Source: Bolinopsis microptera
Lineage: Eukaryota > Ctenophora > Tentaculata > Lobata > Bolinopsidae
Assembly (NCBI RefSeq): GCF_026151205.1
Contig: NC_087074.1
Location: 19,512,740-19,576,739 of the forward strand
Direction of reading: 5' to 3'
DNA: 64,000 nt
Shown here: positions 1 to 11,600 of the stretch, piece after piece
How the letters are laid out: each line of letters begins with the position of its first letter
How positions within the stretch are numbered: position 1 is the stretch's first letter
Notes under the pieces: model-generated
What the model was told of the DNA's origin: nothing
Database searches by the model: none
Seen by the model: only the letters and a program-made list of their open reading frames with translations
Translations under genes and position numbers: made by a program

Positions 1-500
1 TACACGACAAGATCATTTTAATATCCGTAATTACTTGCAGTTTGCACAATGCTACACTTGGGGAAACTATCCTGGCTTTAAACTATCAATGGCTGGTCAT
101 TCCTGATCATTATTCTAGACGGCGTCGGCTGTCGTGTAATTAAAACCTTTGGAGTACCAAACAAAAAACTAATTTTACTGGGAGAGGAGTAGTTGCCAAA
201 TACAAATGGGTAATGCGTAGTGACTAGTGCTGTCTTATCACCAAAATATCCTGAATGATATCATATGGTATGAATTATATCATATGTCTCCGAAGATGTA
301 TAAAAATATCGGTAAATGAATTCTGAATATAATGGATATTGGATACTCAAAATAATACACCTTTGGATGGCAGCATTTCTAAAAATTTAAATTTTAAATT
401 GCTCTTCTTCAGTATCATTAAAGTGACACCAAACCATTTTTCGATCACTAAGAATTAATCGAATTTAGAATCTTATTACAAAGAAAGCGGTTATTTAAAA
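1..500. other. No gene recognised
   Basis: This AT-rich stretch shows no convincing coding exon. I see no repeat family shared with the rest of the window. Confidence 0.5.
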
Positions 501-505
501 GCTTA

Positions 506-805
506 ATGAGGAAAATTACAAGGACACTGGGAAAACTCTCAGGAGTAAAGCAAAAATACACATTACACATGGCATTTTTTACAGTCTGGGTTTCGACATC
601 ACTTCATGATGTACGGTTCAAATGGATGAAACACCAACTCATCGGGACGAAGAGCAGTTACCCTGTCGGCAGATGGAATGTGCGGGTACTTGAAGAGGCC
701 ACTTCTAGAAATACCCTTGAACGGCACATTAAACATTTTGTTACGGAGTTTTACAACAACGAACCAAATACGAAATTGACCACACCCTCCTCATTTAAAG
801 ATTAG
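506..805. other. Unassigned ORFs on both strands
   Basis: A 99-residue frame lies on the plus strand. Opposite it, a minus-strand frame runs from about 743 to 607, contains SADRVTALRPDELVFHPFEP and ends in a stop. The minus frame has balanced codon use and could be the last exon of the minus-strand gene that begins at 1029. However, no acceptor in a compatible phase is obvious just upstream of it. I recognise neither product. Confidence 0.25.
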
Positions 806-850
806 AATTGGACTGGAAAATCAAAGATTATTAAAGTTCGGAGTACTTAC

Positions 851-1029
851 ACTTTAGTGTCCCCTAACATCATACTGTTCCTTCCAAAAAACGTTGACTC
901 CTGTTTCTTCAGCTGTCTCTTGCCAGGGGGAAGCTTCTTGGCAGCCCCCAACAACTCTCCTTTACTGCCATTTTCTGGGGGATCTTTTGGATTTTCTCTT
1001 TGTTCTGCTGATTCTTCTTTTTCTGTCAT
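851..1029 (-). CDS. Candidate first coding exon, unknown small charged protein
   Basis: An ATG at 1029 opens a frame of 59 codons rich in Glu, Lys, Pro and Gln, with a segment reading LLGAAKKLPPGKRQLKK. It ends at a strong donor (AAAGT followed by GTAAGTAC) at 850/851. The composition suggests a disordered, basic/acidic leader. No transmembrane segment or signal peptide is visible. The next exon is uncertain: a pyrimidine-rich acceptor (TTTTCCAG) lies only about 38 bp further on and would add a few residues before a stop. The gene may instead continue out of the left edge of the window. I do not recognise the protein. Confidence 0.45.
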
Positions 1030-1582
1030 CCTGACGTTTTGATATGTTGAGGCAAGTTATACATTAAATTAACTTAAATGATTTAAAATTGGAACATATC
1101 ATTTACTTATGATAATATGTTGTATTTCGTCGTCAGAGGTACACAATAAAACTGTGTTGACCACTTTTACAAATGTACTTAAAAATAGCTAATGTAAAAT
1201 TTCACAGAGAACTTGAATGTAAAATAAAGAGTAACAACAGAGTTCAGACTCAGTAATACGAATTATTTTGTTCTAACAAAATTAAAATACATCGTAATTA
1301 TATTATAATAATATTATAGTCACATTAAAATTCTATTAGTCAAAATTCTATTTAAAAGTTATGAAACGATTTGTAAATGATAATATCGTCATGACATGAC
1401 GTCATTAAATACCTTAAACTACGTTATGACTATAAAACTAGTGATAAATGCACTACAAAATGATGGTTAACCATGCTCATATCAATTACGAAATACTCTT
1501 TAAACATTCTAAAAATCTACAACAAAAACATGCAAGGATCAGTGTTCAGTGACACCGACATATAAATGTTATAACCAGTGAA
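1030..1582. other. AT-rich spacer
   Basis: No open frame or repeat of note is visible. This spacer separates the candidate small gene from the 3' end of the isomerase gene. Confidence 0.5.
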
Positions 1583-3232
1583 CTATTTCCTGTTTTCTTT
1601 AATGAAGTTTATAAGTCCATTAGTAGAAGAATCTTCGGAATGGACCTTTTTATCATCTTTTAACAACGGTTGGATCTTCAAAGCTAGAATCTTGCCTAGT
1701 TCAACTCCCATTTGATCATAACTGTTGATGTTCCACATGACTCCCTGGACAAAGATCTTATGCTCGTACATGGCGATGAGAGCTCCAAGCATGGCAGGGG
1801 TAAGTTTGGTAAACAGGATACTGTTGGTGGGTCTGTCTCCTGTAAACTCCTTGTGGACACTCAGCCTATCCTGATCTTCAGCAGACATGGAACTCAGCTC
1901 CTTCCTGGCTTCTTCGTTGCCTCTTCCAGTCATCAGGGCTGCTGTCTGAGCAAGGAAGTTAGATGAGAGAATCTCATGGTGGTCTCCGATAGGGTTCATG
2001 GACTGCACAGGCATGATGAAATCACAGGGTATAAGCTTGGTTCCTTGATGGATAAGTTGATAGAATGCATGTTGACCATTAGTGCCAGGCTCTCCCCAAA
2101 CAATGGGCCCAGTACTGTACTTCACTCGGGTGCCCTCACGAGAAACACCCTTACCATTGGATTCCATGTCTCCCTGTTGAAAGTAGGCTGCAAATCTGTG
2201 CATGTATTGGTCGTAAGGTAATAGTGCATGCGATTGGGCACCTAGGAAATTGTTATACCACACTCCTAACACAGCAAGTATGATGGGGATGTTTCTCTCC
2301 ATAGGTGTAGAGGTGAAGTGGTTGTCCATTGCATGTGCTCCCTCAAGAAATTTGATGAAGTTTTCACTTCCAATATGACACATGATGCTCATTCCAATAG
2401 CTGACCATAAAGAGTAACGTCCTCCAACCCAATCCCAAAACTCAAACATATTAGCAGTGTCAATGCCAAATTCGCTCACACGTTTTGCATTTGTAGAGAG
2501 TGCAATGAAATGTTTTGCAACTCCACTTGCATCCCCAGAATGTTTGATGAACCATTCACGAGCTGTGCGAGCATTTGTTAAGGTTTCAAGGGTTCCAAAG
2601 GTCTTACTTGCAATAATAAAGAGAGTGGTCTCAAAGTTAACTTTCTCTAAGACTGTAGCAACATGGGTCCCATCAATATTGCTCACAAAATGAACGTTTG
2701 GTCCATTGCCCCTGTATGCTTTTAGAGCTTCTGTCACCATCACTGGTCCAAGATCAGATCCTCCAATACCAATATTAACAACATCAGTGATTGCTTTACC
2801 AGTCACCCCTTTCCAGATCCCATTTCTAAGATTGTCTGCAAAGCCTTTCATCTTTTCTAAAACTCTATTCACATTTGGCACAACATCTTGGCCATCAACA
2901 AGAATGGGAGTGTTACTTCTATTCCTTAATGCTATGTGTAGAACAGCTCGCTGTTCAGTAAAATTGATTTCATCTCCTTTAAACATTCGGTCACGCATAT
3001 CTTCAACATTGGCATCTTTAGCAAGTTTTAAGAGTTCACCAAAAACATCTTCATCAACTTTGTTTTTGGAGTAATCAACAAGAAGCTTCAGACCATCGAC
3101 TTCAATTGATTGACTGTACTTCGAAAACCGGTTTGGGTCATTTGCGAAAAAGTTTTTGATATGAGCTGACTTCAACTTTTCAGCAAGGATTTCTAGTGCT
3201 TTGTAGCTTGGTAGCTTATCAAAGTCTGTCAT
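1583..3232 (-). CDS. GPI: Glucose-6-phosphate isomerase
   Basis: This single uninterrupted exon encodes 549 residues, close to the usual 550-560 of the animal enzyme. The cytosolic protein interconverts glucose 6-phosphate and fructose 6-phosphate. Visible family landmarks are [10 protein letters not shown] (about 154-163), the phosphate loop SKTFGTLET (209-217), [11 protein letters not shown] with the active-site Arg (272), QGDMESNG with the base Glu (about 357), [19 protein letters not shown] with the ring-opening His (about 388), and VELGK with the C-terminal Lys (514). The phosphate loop differs from the common SKTFTTQET: Thr213 is Gly and Gln215 is Leu, while Ser209, Lys210, Thr211, Thr214 and Glu216 are kept. 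The start at 3232 aligns with the normal N-terminus. About 16 bp upstream the sequence TACATTTTCAG looks like a 3' splice site, so a 5'-UTR intron is likely. Having no intron across the whole coding region is unusual for an animal GPI gene. Confidence 0.97.
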   Translation of the reverse strand: MTDFDKLPSYKALEILAEKLKSAHIKNFFANDPNRFSKYSQSIEVDGLKLLVDYSKNKVDEDVFGELLKLAKDANVEDMRDRMFKGDEINFTEQRAVLHIALRNRSNTPILVDGQDVVPNVNRVLEKMKGFADNLRNGIWKGVTGKAITDVVNIGIGGSDLGPVMVTEALKAYRGNGPNVHFVSNIDGTHVATVLEKVNFETTLFIIASKTFGTLETLTNARTAREWFIKHSGDASGVAKHFIALSTNAKRVSEFGIDTANMFEFWDWVGGRYSLWSAIGMSIMCHIGSENFIKFLEGAHAMDNHFTSTPMERNIPIILAVLGVWYNNFLGAQSHALLPYDQYMHRFAAYFQQGDMESNGKGVSREGTRVKYSTGPIVWGEPGTNGQHAFYQLIHQGTKLIPCDFIMPVQSMNPIGDHHEILSSNFLAQTAALMTGRGNEEARKELSSMSAEDQDRLSVHKEFTGDRPTNSILFTKLTPAMLGALIAMYEHKIFVQGVMWNINSYDQMGVELGKILALKIQPLLKDDKKVHSEDSSTNGLINFIKENRK

Positions 3233-3960
3233 TTCGAATCGAGACCTACTGAAAATGTAAAATTAGATCTATGTCTATAGCATACTCCAAAGCATAACAG
3301 GCGTGATTGGCAATTTAAAAGACATCAAATCTAAATGTGTTTTTCAGGAAACTTTAAAAACAGCAAGACATAACCACAAAGTGGGCCCAGCCTGACATTA
3401 TGCTTGCTACTTACTATGGGATAAACAGGCTAGTCAACAGTAACTTTGAATCGTGCACCAAGAAAGAAATGGATGTAATTAAAATTGCATGTATGATAAA
3501 TGGACGAAGTCAGACCAGAATTTAGTAGCAATTGTTGACAATTTAGACATCAGCTGTTTGCTAACTCACTATCAAAGTTCAAACCGTGACAGTTATTTGT
3601 TTAATACTTTTCAAATTTTACAGTACAGCAGTAAAAAAATTATAAAATAGAACCATTCGAAAATATTGTTGTTGAAAATATATGAAAATTTTACAATATC
3701 TGTACACCACAAACATGAAAATAATTACCAATTGTTGCTAATCTAAAGACATTGCAAACAAAAGTAATAGAAATAGAAATAAATATATATAGTTACATAA
3801 TTGAAACAATTAATTGAAACAATTAATTGAAACAATTATGGCCCCTTATTGTGGGTAGTATATGGATAGGTATGTGTAAGGTATATGTAAGGATATGTGT
3901 CCTGTCAATGACAATAATTGATAATATGCTCTTTTATATTTGTAAAGGAAAACAACATTT
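3233..3960. other. Upstream region of GPI, no gene
   Basis: An acceptor-like TTTTCAG near 3249 suggests a 5'-UTR intron for GPI, with the promoter further right. At about 3803-3838 a 15-bp unit (AATTGAAACAATTA-type) is repeated about three times. No coding exon is seen. Confidence 0.4.
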
Positions 3961-3961
3961 T

Positions 3962-4009
3962 AGGAAAGTGAAGTGTCATGATATTTATACCATGACACTT
4001 CACTTTCCT
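3962..4009. repeat. Perfect 19-bp inverted repeat (hairpin)
   Basis: Two perfectly complementary 19-base arms (AGGAAAGTGAAGTGTCATG at 3962-3980 and its reverse complement at 3991-4009) flank a 10-base AT-rich loop. It could form an RNA or DNA stem, or it could be the remnant of a small palindromic element. Confidence 0.85.
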
Positions 4010-4139
4010 CAAATTTTTATATAACATATTTTTATAAAACACATCTGAGTGACTGGTAACTGCATCAAAATAATTTAACAACATTTTAAAGAACAATCTA
4101 AAAACTTAAAGACAAAAAAGCTAAAGTACAACCAAGTTT

Positions 4140-5035
4140 ATTTATATTGACCATTGACGATTCGCAGCTCGCAGCAGATCAGTTGCATTAGGGCATTGCT
4201 ACGATCTGGCAAGTTTGCGATATTAAACATTTTGATGCGCAGGGCGGCCAAGTAGTAGATCTTGCTACAAGTGACTTTATTTAACTTACTAGTGTATTGC
4301 TTGCTTCTCTCACAGATATTTCTCTCCTCTGCGAGAAGCTAGAAAAAGCGCCGCGCATATGGATTGCATTGGCATGCCAAGTAAGGTAACATGACGATTA
4401 CCCGGAAACCCCAGGCTATAATGGTCATAAACAATAACGCGAACGATTCGGCAGAATGACAGGCTGAGCACCGCTTAATAACATAACATGAATTGTAGGT
4501 TTATAACCTACCAAGACGCGCGCCGAGTTGGACTCGTCGATGGTCCTGTAATATTTGACCATTGTTGTAGTGGTCTGGCCCAGCGCATGCTACTTCGTAG
4601 CACTTGCCATCGGGCCAATTATTTCAAGAAGAAAGCGGCGCGCGCTACTTCGAAGAAATTTAGACGAGTAACATCCGTCAATGTAATATTTGAAACAAAT
4701 ATTTTACGAGTATGGAGTATCACCCGTCAACCATTGTGCATTGTATCACGTCGTGGCCCCCACGGTCGTTTCACTATAGAGTTTCTACGATACAGAGGGA
4801 GCCGCGCATTCGTGCGCAGCGGGTCATACAACGTATGACAAGTTAACCAAGTGTTGTACGTTTATAACCTACCAGGACGCGCGCCGAGTTGGACTGACGG
4901 TAATAATTGGAACAAATATTTTACGAATATCACCCGTTAAACCAAGTGTCACGCGACGTCCAACTGGATACGGCGCGCGCATAACGTGATCGTACGTGCG
5001 TTTCTTGGCGCTGCAACGACTATTCCAGCATTAAT
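4140..5035. repeat. GC-rich foldback repeat family, copy 1
   Basis: This island of CG-rich sequence sits in AT-rich surroundings and is built from blocks that recur at 26.6-27.8, 57.4-58.8 and 60.0-60.8 kb. Shared blocks include CGCGCGCCGAGTTGG next to a TTTATAACCTACCA motif (twice here, once inverted at about 27.72-27.75 kb), and a block reading TCACGTCGTGGCCCCCACGG that recurs inverted at about 57.6 and 60.4 kb. The short open frames inside are by-products of CpG-rich sequence. No transposase is visible, so this is probably a non-autonomous or degraded DNA element. Confidence 0.7.
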
Positions 5036-5691
5036 GCGTGCTCCAAATTTTTATTAAGAAGACTCTTTCAAGATCATAGTTATTCATAGTTCCAGTCATA
5101 AAAATGCTTGGATGTTTGCCAAGTGTGGTCATAAGACTAAAACGATATACACTATGATGTATGACAGTTTAGCAGTTTTTGACCCGAAACATGTCAGATG
5201 ACTGGGAACTGAGCAGCTAAGAACATCACTGATTAACTTGTGGCTTCCATTTAATTTGCTTAATTAAATCTAAAGAATTCAATATCACTGACAGTCAAAA
5301 TCACGACTTAAGGTATTACGGTTAAGGAATAAGAGATGGCACTATTTGACAGGAAAATAAATCAATATTGTACGTTCTTAAAATCATATAAATCATTTAA
5401 AATTGTATATTCGTATACAAACACATATACTGTAGTCAATTTATATTAGAAATTTACTTTTATTTAAAATTTATTAAAAACACACGCAGATAAAATAGTG
5501 TAAGAAAGTCATTTATTTCCGGTTATGGCTGTATTTCAGTAATTAACACAAAATTGATCAATAATAAATCGTGATAATCAAAATCTGGATTGTTTTCAAA
5601 GCTTTACATAACTTGATTTATGCTGTATCATCAGTTTTTTTTATTCGAACAATTCTCGTCGAATTTTAAGCGCTTTTGGTTTGTAGTCTTC
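5036..5691. other. 3' flank of the PDZ/LRR gene
   Basis: AT-rich sequence with no recognisable exon. It should contain the 3' UTR of the minus-strand gene that ends at 5692. Confidence 0.45.
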
Positions 5692-8600
5692 TTATGTCTG
5701 AGCCAAAGATGCATCAGTTACACCAATCTTGTAATAAAACTTGCTGCGAGTTTTTCTTGAACCGCCTGTGTTCGGTGTGTTCGGTGCCAACTAAAATAAA
5801 ATACTTTATTAGATAGCAGTAGTAGTTTCTCTGTCAGTAGTTTTAAATTCCATGACGTAAAACCTAAATCTGGTCCATTAAATATACCTCTGTTACCAGT
5901 TTAACAGTAAAACCCCGATTTACCGTGCCCCGATATACCGCGGCTATCTCCTTCCCCCACCCCCCCCCCCCCCCCCAAATAGCATGTACATAATGAAAAC
6001 AAACAAAACCCCTGGTAGTAATAAAATACTATCATGAATATTGTACTATTATATACAACTACTACCCATACTACTATACAATACAGGAATAACACAAAGC
6101 AAGCAATTCTACTAAATTAAGTGTAACACTGCAACACTGTGACACTGCAACACTGTGACACTGCAACACTGTAACACTGCAGAACTTTAACACTGTAACA
6201 CTGTGACACTGTAACACTGCAACACTGTGACACTGTAACACTGTAACACTGTGACACTGCAACACTGTGACACTGCAACACTGCAACACTGCAACACTGT
6301 GGCACTGCAACACTGTAACACTGTAACACTGCAACACTGTGACACTGTAACACTGCAACACTGTAACACTACAACACTGTAACACTGCAACACTGTGACA
6401 CTGCAACACTGCAACACTGTGGCACTGCAACACTGTAACACTGCAACACTGTGACACTGTAACACTGCAACACTGTGGCACTGCAACACTGTAACACTGC
6501 AACACTGTGACACTGTAACACTGCAACACTGCAACACTGTAACACTACAACACTGTAACACTGCAACACTGTGACACTGCAACACTGCAACACTGTGGCA
6601 CTGCAACACTGTAACACTGCAACACTGTGACACTGTAACACTGCAACACTAACACTTCAACACTGTAACACTGCAACACTGTGACACTGCAACACTGCAA
6701 CACTGTGGCACTGCAACACTGCAACACTGTGACACTGTAACACTGCAACACTGTGACACTGTAACACTGTAACACTGCAACACTGTAACACTGCAACACT
6801 GTAACACTGCAACACTGTGACACTGTAACACTACAACACTGTAACACTGCAACACTGTAACACTGCAACACTGTGACACTGTAACACTGCAACACTGCAA
6901 CACTGCAACACTGCAACACTACAACATTGTAACACTGCAACACTGTGACACTGCAACACTGCAACACTGTGGCACTGCAACACTGTAACACTGCAACACT
7001 GTGACACTGTAACACTGCAACACTGTAACACTACAACACTGTAACACTGCAACACTGTGACACTGCAACACTGTAACACTGTAACACTGTGGCACTGCAA
7101 CACTGTAACACTGCAACACTGTAACACTGCAACACTGTGACACTGTAACACTGCAACACTGTAACACTGTGACACTGTAACACTGTGACACTGTAACACT
7201 GCAACACTGTAACACTACAACACTGTAACACTGCAACACTGTGACACTGTAACACTGTAACACTGTCACACTGCAACACTGTAACACTGTAACACTGCAA
7301 CACTGTAACACTGCAACACTGCAACACTGTAACACTGTGACACTGTAACACTGTAACACTGCAACACTTTAACACTGTAACACTGTGACACTGTAACACT
7401 GCAACACTGCAACACTGCAACACTGTAACACTGTGACACTGCAACACTGTGACACTGCAACACTACAACACTGTAACACTGCAACACTGCAACACTGCAA
7501 CACTGTGACACTGTGACACTGTGACACTGTGACACATACCTTGTTGTTCTCCAGTGTAAGAGCTCTCAGTTGCGGGAGCTGCAATGTCACATACTCTGGT
7601 AGCTCAGTTAACACGTTGTTATCAAGATGCAGTTTCTCCAAACTCGTCATCTGTACTACCTGTAATAGAAAGTAGTGTGAAAGTGAAACTGATGGTAAAA
7701 TTGATAGTGAAAGTGAAAGTCTAGGTAAAAAGTGTCTAATCCAACCCCGGTACACTTACCTCGTCAGGCAGAACACTAATCTGATTGTGTATAAGAGACA
7801 GTTCTTCCAACTTTTCCATCTTTGTTACAACTGTTGGGAAATTCCTGAGCGAGTTGTACCCTAGCTAATGGTGGGGTGGCAGGTGTGAGAATTATTTCAG
7901 ACGAGGAAGACAATCCGAGAATGGGTCCTTGATCAATAAATGAGGAAAAGTGAGACCATTATTTGATATAGTCTGTGATAACTTTTGAGAATAGTCTGGA
8001 ATCCAGCTGTACCTTATTCAATGCCACGATACATATTTATAACAATAAATAGTACGTTATAAAGTGTGTACCTGTAAGTCTGTTAGTTCCTTAAGTTTCA
8101 ACATGGTTTTCTCGTCGACATGTTCCAAGTTATTGTGTGTTAGAATAAGTCTCTTCAGTGAAACCAACCTGCCTGAGTGATATGTACCAATATACTACTA
8201 GTATTAGGAACCATTCATGGTTAGCAGCGAATCATGACAAGAGTAAATTAATGATTAACCGTAATTAATTAATTGATACTATTGCATTTGATTAAATTTA
8301 CATAAACAAAAAACACGAATGAAAATACATATTTGCAGTACTTACAGCAGTACTTACAGCAGTACTTACAGCAGTACTTACAGCAGTACTTACAGCAGTA
8401 CTTACAGCAGTACTTACAGCAGTACTTACAGCAGTACTTACAGCAGTACTTACAGCAGTACTTACAGCAGTACTTACAGCAGTACTTACAGCAGTACTTA
8501 CAGCAGTACTTACAGCAGTACTTACAGCAGTACTTACAGCAGTACTTACAGCAGTACTTACAGCAGTACTTACAGCAGTACTTACAGCAGTACTTACAGC

Positions 8601-11600
8601 AGTACTTACAGCAGTACTTACAGCAGTACTTACAGCAGTACTTACAGCAGTACTTACAGCAGTACTTACAGCAGTACTTACAGCAGTACTTACAGCAGTA
8701 CTTACAGCAGTACTTACAGCAGTACTTACAGCAGTACTTACAGCAGTACTTACAGCAGTACTTACAGCAGTACTTACAGCAGTACGTACAGCAGTACTTA
8801 CAGCAGTACTTACAGCAGTACTTACAGCAGTACTTACAGCAGTACTTACAGCAGTACTTACAGCAGTACTTACAGCAGTACTTACAGCAGTACTTACAGC
8901 AGTACTTACAGCAGTACTTACTACTTACCGATGCCCAGGATTTGCGTGACACACTTTAGTGAACAATTAGTCACAATTAGTTCGTGTAAAGTTGTTGTTA
9001 TAGCGCTGAGATCCAGCCCCGTTCCAGAGAAATCTATATTACAAATACTGGGAAAATACTTCAATTATTGAGGAGATTCTTGAATTTCACAGCAGTTTAA
9101 CTAAAAAACAAACAGAGACATTCGGAATATTTTCAACAAAGTAGTAGCACAAACTCGATCCATATTGTGTCGCTAAATTCCACATTGTGCCTACATACCA
9201 CAAGATAATAAAATACCAAGAACCAGTAATAACGCGACCGACCTTACCTCAGTTTCACGAGTTGTCTGAGGGCCCACAAATAGTTCAGGTCATTCTCCCT
9301 GTTGGTCATTAGAAACAAATCAGTGATGGTCCTATCCTCTATGGAGATGACAGTAACTGTCACACTACAGTTCCCACTGAATTCTGCTAACAAATTCTCA
9401 CTTTGCCAGCCTCTCACTGACTTACCGTTTACCTGGGGAGAGACATCTTTCAGTTGGTCTAACTTTTAAAAGGTTTCAGCGAAGATTTATGGTTGTGAGA
9501 CACAGTGTATCAAATACTTTACTTAATAAAGTATTATAAAGACTCACCTTCAATATCTGATCTCGTTCTTTTAGGCCCATCTTTTTGGCGATCCCTTTTT
9601 CGTCCAAACTTTGTACCGTTGCTAGGTAGAGTTCCAATCCATCGTAAAGCTGAAATAGTTTGATGTTTCAAATACTTTAACTTTTAAAGTGCTGCAATAC
9701 GTAAAAACCTTTTCAGTAAGTTTCGAGTTTTATCATTCTGAACATTAAAACAGAAAGATGATAAACTGCCACAGCTTTTATTTGATGGCACAAATCATTT
9801 AGTTTTGTGCCATCCCGAAATTTCTTTGTCCCTGAGCTAAGATCTAACATAGATCTGTGTTAGGTCTAACACTAATACAGAAAACATGTACTACCTTAAC
9901 CTTACCTTAGCAATGATGTTGGACACATTGACACCCCAGCTGGATTTCTTATTCTTCCTTGTCAGAGTAATCTGGGACGTTTTTATCTGATACTTCAAAT
10001 GTGACTCAAAGTATACCAACTTGCCACTGTCATCGTTATTCATCACCACTGTAGCTACCAGTGCTTGTTGAGATTAGAGAAATGATCGTCTTATCAGTGG
10101 CTACATTACATCCTACAATAATATAGTCTGGTAACTCTGGTTATAGTCATACATCTACAGTGGCTACATTACATCCTACAATAATATAGCCTGGTAACTC
10201 TGGTTATAGTCATACATCTACAGCGGCTACATTACATCCTACAATAATATAGCCTGGTAACTCTGGTTATAGTCATAGGGTAAAGCACATAATTTTGTCA
10301 TTTTTTGGCAATTTTCCGACTGCCTGATATAAACCATGGGTTTTAACCTCGTCTGAAATTCCGATTTAGATGAAACCTCCACCATGTTATAGTAGACAGT
10401 CTAGGCAAGTTCTAACACAAAAATGATCGAAATTGCTGGGGTTGAAGTTGTTCAAAAAAATTATTTTGAAAAAATGACAAAATTAGGTGACTTTACTTAA
10501 TTTTGTCACCCCGAACCTAATTTTGTCACTTGAAGATTGTGCAAAAAGTAACCATTTCTCGGTATTTTAGACTACCTGGATGCATCATTCGAGCGCTTTT
10601 TTACCAACATTGACCTCAAAAATCCCAAAGATATGATGTTTTCATAGTTTTGTAGCTTGATGAAAAGATGACACTTTTTGGGTATCTAATCTTAGAAAAT
10701 AGCCCCCAAATGCCCCTGAAACCACTGGTATCTTGAAAAACGATTGGTTCTAGGTCTAGGTTGAAATTTTCATGTCTGTAGATAGATCACTTGCTTAGTA
10801 ATTTCATCAAATATTTTTTTAGTCATTTTAGATTGAAAAAATCAGATTATCCACCTCGGCGAAAATATGCTATTATAAGTGTTATGCTATTATAAGTGCC
10901 TTATACATATCCTATGGGCAAAAAAACTTCAGAATAGTTGTATAAGGCCATTTTCAACACAATCTGTGATTTACAAGAAATTTGAGAAAGGTCGATTTAT
11001 TTGACAAAATTAGGTACTTTTGGCAAAATCGAACCTAATTTTGTCACCCTCTGTAACTTGAACAATAATTGCGCTAGAGACTTGAAAATTTGTACGTATA
11101 CTTCTGCTGTAGAAGATATTTGAAATATGCAATGGCATGAAGCTAGCTCAATTACTTTTGAAATAGCAATAAATCAAAATTTTGAAAATTCCTTAAGAAA
11201 ACCTTAAGGATCTTATTTATTTTTCGGGTTAACAGTTTCGCCTTCTTTTTTGACACAGATGCAAAAGAGCTAGAAACTTAAACTTTGTAGGAGCAGTTTC
11301 AGCAAAGTCTAAGCTTTCTTTCAAGCTGAAATTCCGAGCTGAGGCAGTTTTTCAGAGCAAAATGACAAAATTAGGTACCCTGACAAAATTACGTGCCTTA
11401 CCCTACATCTACAGTGGCTACATTACATCCTACAATAATATAGCCTGGTAACTCTGGTTATAGTCATACATCTACAGTGGCTACATTACATCCTACAATA
11501 TTATAGTCTGGTAACTCTGGTTATAGTCATACATCTACAGTGGCTACATTACATCCTACAATATTATAGCCTGGTAACTCTGGTTATAGTCATACATCTA

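Noticed and set aside
1712-3074. Plus-strand frames across GPI
   Set aside because: Antisense shadows of the isomerase gene.
4488-4838. 116-codon frame in GC-rich DNA
   Set aside because: Composed of foldback repeat blocks that recur in other orientations, with no protein motif.
6074-7535. Cys/Ser/Val/Gln-rich repeat proteins on the minus strand
   Set aside because: Frames through an 8-bp array in which three units make 24 bp. The array lies between two exons whose phases join without it.
8335-8928. CRISPR-like array
   Set aside because: Units are contiguous, identical 12-mers with no spacers, in a eukaryotic intron.
8319-9071. Long open frames of STYSSTYS, QQYLQQYL and KYCCKYCC type on both strands
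   Set aside because: They arise because a 12-bp repeat without stop codons is translated. The array is intronic between well-supported LRR exons.
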